From NCBI RefSeq assembly GCF_024139115.2, contig NC_085139.1:65887203-65951202 (forward strand): a stretch of 64,000 bases of DNA, written 5' to 3'. This stretch comes from Armigeres subalbatus. Taxonomy: Eukaryota > Arthropoda > Insecta > Diptera > Culicidae. The position numbers and the translations under genes were made by a program. Under the pieces are notes generated by a model, which had not been told where the DNA came from, did no database searches, and worked only from the letters and a program-made list of their open reading frames with translations. This document shows positions 1-11,494 of the stretch, one piece after another (the first letter of the stretch is position 1; each line of letters opens with the position of its first letter).

Positions 1-93
1 ATTCAATGTACCCTATGTAAATGAGTCGCTTGTTTTAATATTACATAATATTTACTTAATTGAAAATATAAATATTTTTTTGTAGATGAACAA

Positions 94-252
94 GAGTAAA
101 AAATACCCATTTTCGGCAGCCTGGCGTATTGAATAATGAGTAAAATTTACTCCTAGATTTGACGTATAGGCCTTTTACTCAATAATGAGTAAACGCTGTT
201 CACTCTTTTAATGAGTTGAACTATTTAACTTCATAATGGGTATTTTTTTACC
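94..252. repeat. Possible short inverted-repeat element
   Basis: GTAAAAAATACCCATT near 96 is matched in inverted orientation by AATGGGTATTTTTTTAC near 236-251. Between them are several ACTCATTATTGAG-like motifs. This could be a small MITE. The arms are short and AT-rich, no target duplication was found, and chance is not excluded. Confidence 0.3.
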
Positions 253-1456
253 CATTAAAGAGTACTTTGGTGGCACAGTGTACACAAAAATGGAAATGAC
301 AACTGTTGTCAAACTGACGTGATTTGAATTGAGGGGCTTCTCAATGGTCGAGTGATTGTAATAATTGTAATCCGTCACTCCCCAGGGGTATATAGTGGTG
401 CCCGAAAAAATGGCCACCACTCCGTCTATGTATTCGTCAATGGTTTTACTCCGAGTGTAGTAACTCGTTCTGTCATATACTGACATTAACGTCCTTTAGA
501 TAGAAAAAGTTGAGAAAAAGAAAAAGCAAAATGCGCGCAATCCACCAGCTGGTCGACGTAAACATTATATGCACGTTTCAAACAATCTACACAGCGATGA
601 GGATAAAAACAACCAAGAAATAGAAAATCTTTTTCGATGCTTAAATCGACATTTAAGTCTTTACGATCATTACACACATTTTTGAAAATCGAATGTTTTT
701 CATTTGGCTAACAAATCCTATATCATAAAACTCTTGATATTTATAATATCGAATATTGATTATTACGTGGAAGCTGATGAAATAAATTAAAGAGTGCATG
801 ACCAAATTAGCCCGCACATTTGAGAGAGCTGTTGTGTAAACCATCGCACAGATGGAGCTAGGTAATGAAAGGAGAGTAATTGCCAAGAAATTTGAAGAAC
901 TGTATATGGGAAGGCACGTCGGTTTGTCGGTGATTTCAACGCAGAGTGCACGTGGCGTCAAAAAGACGCAGGTGTGCACCGGGAAAAAGCGGTAGCGCAG
1001 CGTCACCACGCCGATGCACACCAGCATTATTTTAACGCTGCATGCACGTGGCGTTGGAAAACCGCTACGTGGGCATCGGCCCTAAATCGTCGATTTCCCC
1101 TCTTGGGAAAAAATGCTGCAAAAGGCAGCTTTTTTTTTGAAAACTAAAGCGAAATACAACCAAATGAAGCATTCACCGGATATAATTATGTTTTCGCTAT
1201 TGGATGATGTAGTTTTGAAACAAACATACTTCCCCCGTCCAGCTGGAGACTGCTTTTTCTCCTCGGTGGATGGTTTTATTACTGGGGGGTGGTACGAGCA
1301 CGTGGCTGTATTTCTCGTCAATGTTGGGATGACGGTAATTTGAGCCATAAGATGGTTTATCTTGATTTGCATCAGTTCCATAAAAAGGTACCAGAATTTT
1401 TATTAGTAACAAATTGTAACAATGGTTTATACTTGGGTGTATATATGATCTAATGC
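253..1456. other. Gene-less stretch, nothing recognised
   Basis: No credible coding region is seen; open frames are short, overlap on both strands and match no family I know. A GC-richer patch at about 900-1080 repeats the words CACGTGGCGT and ACCGC and may be a decayed repeat. Confidence 0.5.
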
Positions 1457-1630
1457 TACGTTTTGACAGGGCAAGTGAATTGAACAACTCAGTTGAATTC
1501 AATTGACTTGCCAAAAGTTGAACATGTTCAACTTTCTTTTCGTTCAAGTGAATTGAATTAAAGTGTTTACACGTTCAATTCACGTTCGATTCAAGCGACT
1601 TGCTCAATTCACTTGCCTTGTCTAAACGTA
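1457..1630. repeat. TIR element (MITE), arms of about 28 bp
   Basis: The left end TACGTTTTGACAGGGCAAG is matched by the inverted right end CTTGCCTTGTCTAAACGTA, with AAGTGAATTGA continuing the match inward. The interior is rich in TTCAATTCACTTG-like words. A fragment of the same sequence (GGGCAAGTGAATCAAACAAC) recurs at 33391-33422, so this is a dispersed family. No coding capacity. Confidence 0.6.
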
Positions 1631-1836
1631 ACATAAAGGCCACCTAGTAGGGAGTAGCTGAAACAGCCAATCATAAGGCAATCTGACGTTTATCATCTTT
1701 CTCTTGCACGTTGGACAGATTGGAAATAAACAAAAACCACCATCGTGCGCATTTCACGACTGTTGATGGCTTGAGATATACTAATACACTGTCAGTAAAA
1801 GTATGCTACCGAATCTTTATTCGAATCGAACCAATG

Positions 1837-1999
1837 AATTCTCGCTTAACTTTTCAAAAGGACCTAAGTAACATTTTTTTCATGAATTAATTTGAGTAGT
1901 GCAATCAAAAGCTTTCATGTTTTTCTGTTGATTGCGCTATTCAAATTAATTCATGAAAAAAATGTTACTTAGGTCCTTTTGAAAAGTTAAGCGAGAATT
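1837..1999. repeat. Near-perfect fold-back element
   Basis: A palindrome with arms of about 70 bp (1837-1908 and 1928-1999) around a loop of about 20 bp. The arms start AATTCTCGCTTAAC and end GTTAAGCGAGAATT, and differ at only a few positions. Such hairpin MITEs are usual in mosquitoes. The high arm identity suggests a young insertion or continuing arm-to-arm correction. Confidence 0.75.
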
Positions 2000-2528
2000 A
2001 GAAAGAAAGTTTAATAAATGATGAGCGTGATCATAAATTTTGGAGCGCATATTAATATAAATTATTTTAATTTTTTTTTTTTCATTTATGGAGGTTTCTT
2101 AACGTCATCCGATATCTTTATAGAGTAAATATTTTTATTCATATCGAAAATAACAATGATATAAATTTCATTTTCTCCGTGTGCACACACACATGTAATT
2201 TAAGAAAATAAACAACTCTCAAAGCGGTGGAAGTCAAATTTCGTCTGCCGGGTAAAGATTATTTTAGGTACCTATACAAAATATTCTGTTGAGATTGGAT
2301 TTCTATATGCCCAATTAAATATTAGTTTTTAAAGTCTCATGTTCTGAAGAGATCGTTAATACGATCATTGCATCTATGAGCTCGTAAGTACTTTTAAATG
2401 ACTATGTTTATTGGTAAATTAATTGGGGAACATTTGTTACTGTGATATGTCTGTGTAGCCTATGACGAAATTTAATCGTCCAACTGACAGCCTACTATTA
2501 CGCAGTTTTTTCTGGGTTCGTGGTTGTC
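2000..2528. other. AT-rich region upstream of the first zinc-finger gene
   Basis: No gene is seen. The 3' part must hold the promoter and 5' UTR of the gene starting at 2570, but no TATA box or initiator could be fixed with confidence. A GT-alternating patch (GTGTGCACACACACATG) lies near 2179. Confidence 0.4.
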
Positions 2529-2546
2529 ATGGCGTACTGTGACTAG
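2529..2546 (+). other. Five-codon upstream ORF before the 2570 start
   Basis: An ATG at 2529 opens a five-codon frame ending TAG at 2544-2546, 23 bp before the main start. If it lies in the mRNA leader it could lower translation of the zinc-finger protein. The transcription start is unknown, so the role is inference. Confidence 0.35.
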
Positions 2547-2569
2547 TGCTAAAATCGATTGAACTAAAC

Positions 2570-4605
<2,036 letters not shown>

Positions 4606-5245
4606 ATGCTGAGATTTAAAACTTTATATCCCTAATACTACAGTCGATGCTCACTTTCAAAAGTTTATTCTTTCTTTTAACTTTTTGAAATATAAACACA
4701 AATGTGGAACGCAATCTTGAATGATCTGTGAAATCTTTGAAGAGAACTTTCCGTGCTACCAAATCAAACTGTTTTTTTTAAACTAATTTTATTTGTTAAT
4801 TATCTAATGCAGGCCTATGCTAAGAGCTCATGTTTAGCACCAACACCAACGCCGAGCAACGTACTTCAAATCTAAAAAAAGCTTAACATCATAAAACATC
4901 CAAATTCAGCTTTCTTCAATATGCAACTTTCATCGGGAATATTCATTAAATATGACTAATGAGTTTAATTGATTCAAAACTTATCTACATGATCGATTTT
5001 GATTTTACTTACATGGAGAACAACAATTTGTCTTTTATTTCAACGTGAAAAGTTTGAGCAGAATTTAAAAATAAATCCTGCTTTTTTATTGTTGTGGATA
5101 TTTTTAATTATCAAGCTACAATCATTGGTGTTGTTGACGATTGTTGACATCTCATGCAACTGACAGCGGTCTATCTGCACACTGTGCCCGGGACATGGTG
5201 GCTATTTTTAGGCTAAGGGAGCTAGGTAGGGATGTCTATAGCCTG
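4606..5245. other. 3' flank of first zinc-finger gene, AT-rich
   Basis: Contains the presumed 3' UTR end (AATATAAA near 4688). Beyond that, no gene or repeat structure was recognised. Confidence 0.4.
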
Positions 5246-5321
5246 ATCTAATGCATGCATTCATCTCTTAGACTAGGTGTTCCGTGTTTTCTTAACACTA
5301 TCATCCTTATTTGATATGATA
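5246..5321 (-). repeat. Fragment of a retroposon 3' end
   Basis: Matches the reverse complement of about 16955-17035 almost base for base, sharing GACTAGGTGTTCCGTG and TTAACACTATCATCC. The second copy ends in an A-rich tail and is flanked by a target duplication, so this 75-bp piece is probably a leftover of the same retroposon family. Confidence 0.6.
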
Positions 5322-6426
5322 CATTTTCAGTAGACCTCTTCATGTTTTCAAAAAGTATCAAAAATTCATCCGGTCAGTCCAGACTAACAATTCTTATGCT
5401 AAAATAAGCCTCCTGACAAATTTTCAGCTAATTCGGATAAAATTTCGAGGTGGCCCAAGTCGGTGTAGTGTTTTGAGCTATTTTCAATTTTGGAAAAAAA
5501 AATCTAACAGGAAATATAAACGCCGAAAATTAATGCAACAACCTCTAGACTCATTCTACGTCGAGCATCCGTGCGAGACGATTGTAAGTCTGCGTACGGT
5601 CAACTTCTCATTCGATTTTTTCCTGAAGTACTGGTAGAGGGTTTTTTCCGAAAGTGTTTTGAAGCATAATGCTTCAGGGGAAGTGATGCTTAGCTGAAGC
5701 AGTTAAGTAGCCATATCGTTGTTTCTGCAAGACTACGCAAAATTTTACAGTTTCTTCGGCGTCCATCGCAGGCGCAAGCATCATCGCCCCACGCAGACAG
5801 TCCCATCACTATCATCATCCATCGTGCGTCTCCACCACCGTGTGTCCACCAAGACGCTGCCGCCCTGCCTGGCATTATGTATTAAAATCTATGTTTTTGT
5901 CTACTTTCCGGTGGTTAGTGTGGTGAATTGCGCATAGCTGCGACAAAATGGGAAATTGACTGGTGCAATGTTAGAATGAGGACGCTGCCTTTGTTTTAGA
6001 TCCTAGGGCTTGGGCTTGCGGAAGCCCTTGGATAACATAAAGTATGTCGGATAACCATTTTAATCTCAAAATGAATTCAACGTTCCAAAATAACTCTGTG
6101 GTGAAGTTTTGAACGCAATCTCAGGTTTTGTCCGGGATTTGTATGAGGGCTCGCCACTGTGCACCGGCTAGTGTCCATCCAGCCAGTGTGTGCTGCCAGA
6201 ACCGTTCGCCTGCGACACAGCAGTGTGAACGCAAGTATTCACTTGAGCTCCCTCTCATTGTTCCCCTCTCTTCTCCATCTTATTGGAAATGTTTTTTCTT
6301 TATTTTTTACTCGTCTTCCCCTCTGTTTCAAATAATTATTTTGTGTGTGTTTTTTCTGTCCTTGTGATAATTGTTTAGTTTTAAAATAAATTGTGCCTCG
6401 CTGCAGCGGCGTATTTCGTGTCCACA
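5322..6426. other. No gene; possible 5' region of the adjacent retrotransposon
   Basis: No convincing reading frame. The last few hundred bases lead directly into the ORF1 relic and could be its 5' UTR. The left edge of that element could not be fixed. Confidence 0.35.
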
Positions 6427-7397
6427 ATGCGCGAAGGCGAAGATGGCGAGGGTACTACGTATTCCATGTCAGATGTTTCGTTGCATTCGGGTGTTCCACA
6501 CCAAAACATAATGGACACTAGTAACGCTAAAATTTTCTCCTACGAGCCCCCGTCCCAAGGTCTACCCTCACAACTCTAGTTGTGCTAGAGCTCTAGTATG
6601 TTGTTTTCTTTCGACCCAAAGGCAAACGCTTGAATATCAGCCAGATCAGGAAAGATCTGGAAAAGCTATTATCGTGTGTCACGAACATTGATTGACATGG
6701 TTGGGCACAGTAAACTTCGCGTCACGGTCAGTGACCGCAAACTAGCCAACGAGATTGCTACCTCTGAGCATTTCACTCTCGAATATAAGGTTTATTTACC
6801 ATCAGTGGCCTGCGAGATCGTGGGGTGACGACGATTTGAAACAAGGTTTCGGACGTTTCAAGAACGTTTCTCTGCCTCCGGTTGCGATACTGGAATGCAA
6901 ACAAATGCATTCGGTTTCGCTGGAAGAAGAGAAGCGGGTTTATTCCCCGTCTGAGTATCTCTGCGTCACCTTCTCCGGGTTCGCGCTGCCTGACTACGTA
7001 GTGATTGGCAAACTTCGTCTACCTGTGCGGCTGTATGTATCGAAGGTGATGAATAAATTGCGCTAATTGCAAGCAGCTGGGCCACACTGCTCAGTATTGT
7101 TGCAATAAACCTCGATGTGACTCATGCGCAGAGAAGCATGTGGATGGCGCATGCAAGACGGCACTGAAATGTGTCTATTGCAACGACGACCCTCCACATG
7201 CTCTTGAAGCTTGCCCGACGTACATACTGCAGCGAATTCGCCAAAAACGGTCTCTCCAGCAGCGGTCTCGACTTAGGTCGCTACACCGGTTGTTTCTGAT
7301 ATCATCTACTCGTCTCTTCCTCTGGACGATCAAGGAAGCTCTGACTCTGAAGTTGGAAGTGGGGTTCCCTTCGTTTTCAACTGAATCAACAATTTGA
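6427..7397 (+). pseudogene. Jockey-type non-LTR retrotransposon ORF1 (gag-like), broken
   Basis: ORF1 proteins of this group bind the element's RNA and carry it to new sites. A start at 6427 leads into a frame that stops by 6579. Recognisable peptide then continues through several frames: RPKGKRLNISQIRKDLEKLL near 6617, a block ending GKLRLPVRLYV at 6839-7040, and from 7059 the nucleic-acid-binding tail. The tail has three zinc knuckles: CANCKQLGHTAQYC (CX2CX4HX4C), CDSCAEKHVDGAC and CVYCNDDPPHALEAC. Three knuckles in a row are usual for Jockey-group ORF1. At least three frameshifts and an internal stop make it non-functional. No matching ORF2 follows; the next DNA is an unrelated RTE piece on the other strand. 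Confidence 0.75.
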
Positions 7398-8015
7398 CGC
7401 CACAATACACGGTTCGAGGCCGCTTCTCTGCATCCTCAAATACGCCCCACGCTCGCCAAGTCGTTTTGCATCTGGTCTGCCCATCTCGCTCGCTGCGCTC
7501 CACGTTTTCTCGTCCCTGCCGGATCGGAAGCGAACACCATCTTTGCAGGGTTGCTGTCCGACATTCTTGCAACATGCCCTGCCCATCGTACCCTTCCGGC
7601 TTTAGCTGCCTTCTGAATACACCCGATTCTTTTTTTACACGGGTGGGTTTTGTGGGGAATATACCATACACGGAATATATTCCCCACAGGTTTTAGTTGA
7701 TTACGACCTTTAGCGTTGATGAAACTATGAGTAAACCCCATGAAAAAATTTACAAAAAATCAAAGAAAATTCAGGTGGTATTTAAAAAGCTATGAAAAAT
7801 CAGGTTGACCGGGAATAATACCAGCCGTGTAAAAAAAATATTGGGTGTACTGGGTTCGCCGTAGAGCTGGGCGAGCTCATGGTTCATTCTTCGCCGCCAC
7901 ACACCGTCTTCAAGCACACCGCCAAAGATGGTCCTAAGCACCCGTCTCTCGAATACTCCGAGTGCTTGCAAGTCCTCCTCGAGCATTGTCCATGCTTCAT
8001 GTCCGTAGAGAACAA
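7398..8015 (-). pseudogene. RTE-type retrotransposon, C-terminal fragment of the polyprotein
   Basis: Read on the minus strand, the DNA encodes VVLYGHEAWTMLEEDLQALG, then FERRVLRTIFGG, and after an insertion GRVRWAGHVARMSD and GAQRARWADQMQNDL. These are typical C-terminal motifs of RTE-like endonuclease/reverse-transcriptase proteins and parallel those at 11501-11890. The piece continues the RT fragment at 10462-11471: the two are halves of one copy separated by the insertion at 8016-10280. A 228-bp MITE (7620-7847) also interrupts it. The 3' end is missing. Confidence 0.7.
7620..7847. repeat. MITE with TA duplication, mariner-like ends
   Basis: CACCCGATTCTTTTTTTACA at the left is matched by inverted TGTAAAAAAAATATTGGGTG at the right. 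TA flanks both ends, and the RTE coding sequence resumes across the insertion. A TA target and CACCC termini suggest a Tc1/mariner-type non-autonomous element. Confidence 0.7.
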
Positions 8016-8986
8016 CACACTTAATCGCTAGAATTATTCTCGGTAGAACAAAATGACGAACGCAGTCGGTAAAGCATATTTTTACTGATATTTCGTTAGA
8101 AAATAGAACTGTCAAATTAATAACCGAATTTCGGGAAACGAGTTTACCACAGTCATCGGTAATCTGAAAATTATCCGAATCTCGGTAAAACTCATGTGTC
8201 AAAAGTTGGAAAACAAATGTATGCGTGCATCACACAAGATGGCTCATAGCACAAGTTGGCACACAAGTGCTCGTCATTGGAATCATTATTTCTGTAAGTA
8301 TTTTTATTTGAATCGACTGTAATTGCATTACATTTCAATAAAGATATATTTTCGCTCGGAAAGTATATATGGTTTTTGTTTTCCGTTTCTTGTTTTAAAT
8401 TTCAGTTAGCGTGGATACTATTGGATGCTGCAATTTGAATGCATAAAAGTCAAAATGGCACGGATACCGTTCCTCTCCTCCAAAAATTTGTGTTTTATTA
8501 GCCGGGAAATGAAGAGTCATTTCGAAAAGAAAAGAATATGGAGTGTCCTTGTCTCTTTCTATTCACGCATAGCTGTTTATGGTGATTATTTTGTATGCGG
8601 AAACTTGTGAGCAAACCCCAATTTGTGGAAATCAATATTATTAGCTCTTCGTTTTTCATGCGTCATGCCATTGTCTAAGTAGAACAAATTCTATCTGCTC
8701 CGAAATTCATTATACATTGCGAAAAAACATTTGAAAACATGCAAAAAAACGTTTGTCATGAATACATTAATTTGTTCATCATTTAATTGAGAGCTTTACA
8801 ACAAAACTAAACTGAATAAATGTTTATTTTTGAATTCATAATGAGTTTTGTTTTCAGTTTTGTATTTTGATTATACAATCATAAGAAAGAAAACCAAAAT
8901 TGTACTGATTCTCGTTAAAACACTATACCGAGCTCCTCGGCAGCACACTACCGATCGAATCAGCAAATTTTGACAGCTACACAGTA

Positions 8987-10161
8987 CACACTTAATCGAC
9001 AATTTTCTTCTCGGTAAAACATATTGACGAGCATGATCGTTAAAGTTAATTTTAACTGATATCTCGTTAAAAGATGTGACGTTTACACAAGTTACTGAAA
9101 CTCGGCAATCAAGTTTGCAACAATAATCGGTGATTTGAAATTTACCCGAGTTTCGGCAAACTCGTTTGTCAAAGTTTAACCTCGCAATTGAAAATGAAAA
9201 CACGCGGAAACTAAAAAAAATGGAAAAATCATTATCTTTATTTTTTCTCGGTGAGTATTTATTCTGATTTCATTTTTTTGCTTATACTAAACTTGTTTAA
9301 TTCAATTTTACGTTGACTTGAAGATAATTGAACATGTATTTAAATTTCTATACGTAATTAATTTCAGCGGATTCGCTATGAAGTATACAAATGGAGCTAT
9401 TCATTTTCACACCACGTTACAGACGCAGTAATGTCGACGGAAATCGCATTCCCCGAGGCCATATATGAGAAAGATAAATATAAGAAATCGAAGAACATTG
9501 GATGGCGGCCGGAGTGTAAAGATCGTATCGACAGTTTGGTGTTACCACGAACTCCATAAGTTTTTCTTTAGTATGTCTAATGTCTAATCACAGAGAAACA
9601 GACGTCTCACTCTACAAATGTTCCATCGTTCATCTTTTTAACGGTGGATTCAATTTTTTGTAGGTGGTCGATCGGCCACCGATGGCGCTTCCATCGGTTT
9701 TACTTGTGTTTGACGTTTGCCCACTACCGCCACCTGGTTGCCGCTTGTCCACCTACAGTGCATTTAGAATTGGGCGGTACTGTTTTCGTGACGATGATTT
9801 TGATTGCATTTTGTTCTAAGTGAGACGTCTGTTTCTCTGTGGTCTAATTATCTAATGTACAATTGCAAATAAATCACTTAAATATATTCTAAATTCATGT
9901 TGATTGGCAATCTCATTTTTATTTTGAATTAACTGAAAACAAATAAAACCAATAATCATTTACTGAATCTCGGCAAAGCACTTTACCGATTATTCCGGCA
10001 ATGTACTACCGAACGGTACGGTAAATTTTGACAGCTGAGTGGTATCTCACATTTTACGACCATTCGGCATTTTGAACTTTTACCGAGATTTTTACCGAAA
10101 TCTCAGCTGTTGGATTCTCGGCAATTTATTTTGCCGGCCTCGGTGAATAAAATTAAGTGTG
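8987..10161. mobile_element. Young CACACTTAAT-ended DNA element, copy 1
   Basis: A 1175-bp element from CACACTTAATCGAC to ATTAAGTGTG with TA on both sides as a 2-bp duplication. It is nearly identical to 14770-15943 over its full length; the only difference I saw is one base near 9518. It carries a nested MITE at 9589-9841. A short frame at about 9200-9590 is preceded by a GTGAGT donor-like and TTTCAG acceptor-like pair, possibly the remnant of an exon. I see no transposase motif, so it is probably non-autonomous. It is inserted in an older member of its own family. Confidence 0.8.
9589..9841. repeat. MITE nested in copy 1
   Basis: A 253-bp element with 23-bp perfect terminal repeats starting CACAGAGAAACAGACGTC. 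GTCTAAT (7 bp) flanks both ends. The identical insertion at the same point in the second copy (15371-15623) shows it entered before that element duplicated. Confidence 0.8.
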
Positions 10162-10311
10162 TATCGTTCATTTTACGACCATTCGGTAATTTGAACTTTC
10201 ACCGAGATTTTTACCGAGCTCTCAGCTGTTGGATTCTCGGTAATTTATTTTGCCGGCCTCGGCGAAATAATTTAAGTGTGAACCGATCTTATTAGCGTCC
10301 TGTACATGACA

Positions 10312-10453
10312 CAGTGGCGTAGCCACGGGGGTGGTTTTGGGCATAACCCCCCCCTCCAGAGACCAAATTTTCAGAACAATTTTTTTTTTTGAAAGAAAAA
10401 ATGTTCAGAAAGCCCCCCCCCCCCCCCAGACCAATTTTCTGGCTACGCCACTG
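10312..10453. repeat. hAT-type MITE
   Basis: A 142-bp element with ends CAGTGGCGTAGCC and GGCTACGCCACTG, flanked on both sides by ACATGACA, a perfect 8-bp duplication. The termini and 8-bp target are the hAT hallmark. The interior is G/C and A/T homopolymer runs. Inserted in the RTE copy. Confidence 0.85.
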
Positions 10454-11471
10454 ACATGACACATTTGGTGCGGTGGCGAATCTTTTTTGACCGCAGTTTC
10501 TTCTGAAGCCCGTAGTAGGCCCGACTTCCACAGATGATGCGCCTTCGTATTTCACGACTGACATTATTTTCAGCCGTTAGCAAAGATCCGAGGTAGACGA
10601 ATTCCTCGACCACCTCGAAGGTATCCCCGTCTATCGTGACACTGCTTCCCAGGCGGGCCCTGTCGCGCTCGGTTCCGCCCACAAGCATGTACTTTGTCTT
10701 TGACGCATTCACCACCAGTCCAACTTTTGTTGCTTCACGTTTCAGGCGGGTGTACAGTTCTGCCACCTTTACAAATGTTCGGCCGACAATGTCCATGTCA
10801 TCCGCGATACAAATAAATTGACTGGATCTGTTGAAAATCGTACCCCAGCTGTTTCACACGGCTTTCCGCATGACACCTTCTAGCGCAATGTTGAACAACA
10901 GGCACGAAAGTTCATCACCTTGTCTTAGTCCCCGGCGCGATTCGAACGAACTGGAGCATTTACCCGAAATCTTGACACAGTTTTGCACACCATCCATCGT
11001 TGCTTTGATCAGTCTGGTAAGCTTCCCAGGGAAGCCGTTCTCGTCCATAATTTTCCATAGCTCTACGCGGTCTATACTGTCGTATGCCGCCTAGAAATCA
11101 ACGAACAGATGGTGCGTTGGGACCTGGTATTCACGGCATTTTTGAAGGATTTGCCGTACAGTAAAGATCTGGTCCGTTGTCGAGCGGCCGTCAACGAAGC
11201 CGGCTTGATAACTTCCCACGAACTTATTCACTAATGGTGACAGACGACGGAAGATGATCTGGGATATCACTTTGTAGGCGGCATTAAGGATGGTGATCGC
11301 TCGAAAGTTCTCACACTCCAGCTTGTCGCCTTTCTTGTAGATGGGGCATATAACCCCTTCCTTCCACTCCTCCGGTAGCTGTTAAGTTTCCCAGATTCTG
11401 ACTATCAATTTGTGCAGGCAGGTGGCTAGCTTTTCCGGGCCCATCTTGATGAGCTCAGCACCGATACCATC
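10454..11471 (-). pseudogene. RTE-type retrotransposon, reverse-transcriptase fragment (copy B)
   Basis: Minus-strand RT motifs appear in order: DGVQNCVKISGKCSSSFESR, GLRQGDELSCLLFNIALEG, an ADDMDIVGRT catalytic box, VGLVVNASKTKYML, then VVEEFVYLGSLLTAENN. In this family the protein reverse-transcribes the element's RNA at a nicked target. Here the endonuclease and N-terminal RT are absent, the frame contains stops (for example near 10850), and the C terminus lies beyond the 8016-10280 insertion (7398-8015). The missing N-terminal side is replaced by the 3' tail of RTE copy A at 11473, so copy A probably inserted into this one. Confidence 0.75.
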
Positions 11472-11472
11472 C

Positions 11473-11493
11473 TTATTATTATTATTATTATTT
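11473..11493. repeat. Trinucleotide tail of RTE copy A
   Basis: A run of TTA/ATT repeats directly next to the 3' terminus of the minus-strand RTE element. RTE elements typically have a very short 3' UTR ending in a short tandem repeat rather than poly(A). Confidence 0.6.
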
Positions 11494-11494
11494 A

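Larger units (their letters stand above)
8016..10280. mobile_element. Older CACACTTAAT-ended element, interrupted by a younger relative
   Basis: Starts CACACTTAATCG and ends TTTAAGTGTG, with many CGGTAAA / CGGCAA subterminal words. It sits in an RTE copy whose sequence resumes exactly across it. AA occurs on both sides and once in the reconstructed target (GAGAACAACCGATC), a 2-bp duplication. Its own length is about 1090 bp (8016-8986 plus 10162-10280). No transposase is evident; GTAAGTATTTTT and TTTCAG near 8295 and 8400 look like splice sites. The interior is clearly diverged from the copy inserted into it. Confidence 0.7.

Noticed and set aside
1113..1343. 76-codon plus-strand frame
   Set aside because: No motif recognised, no splice or promoter context, and a longer overlapping frame on the other strand; probably chance.
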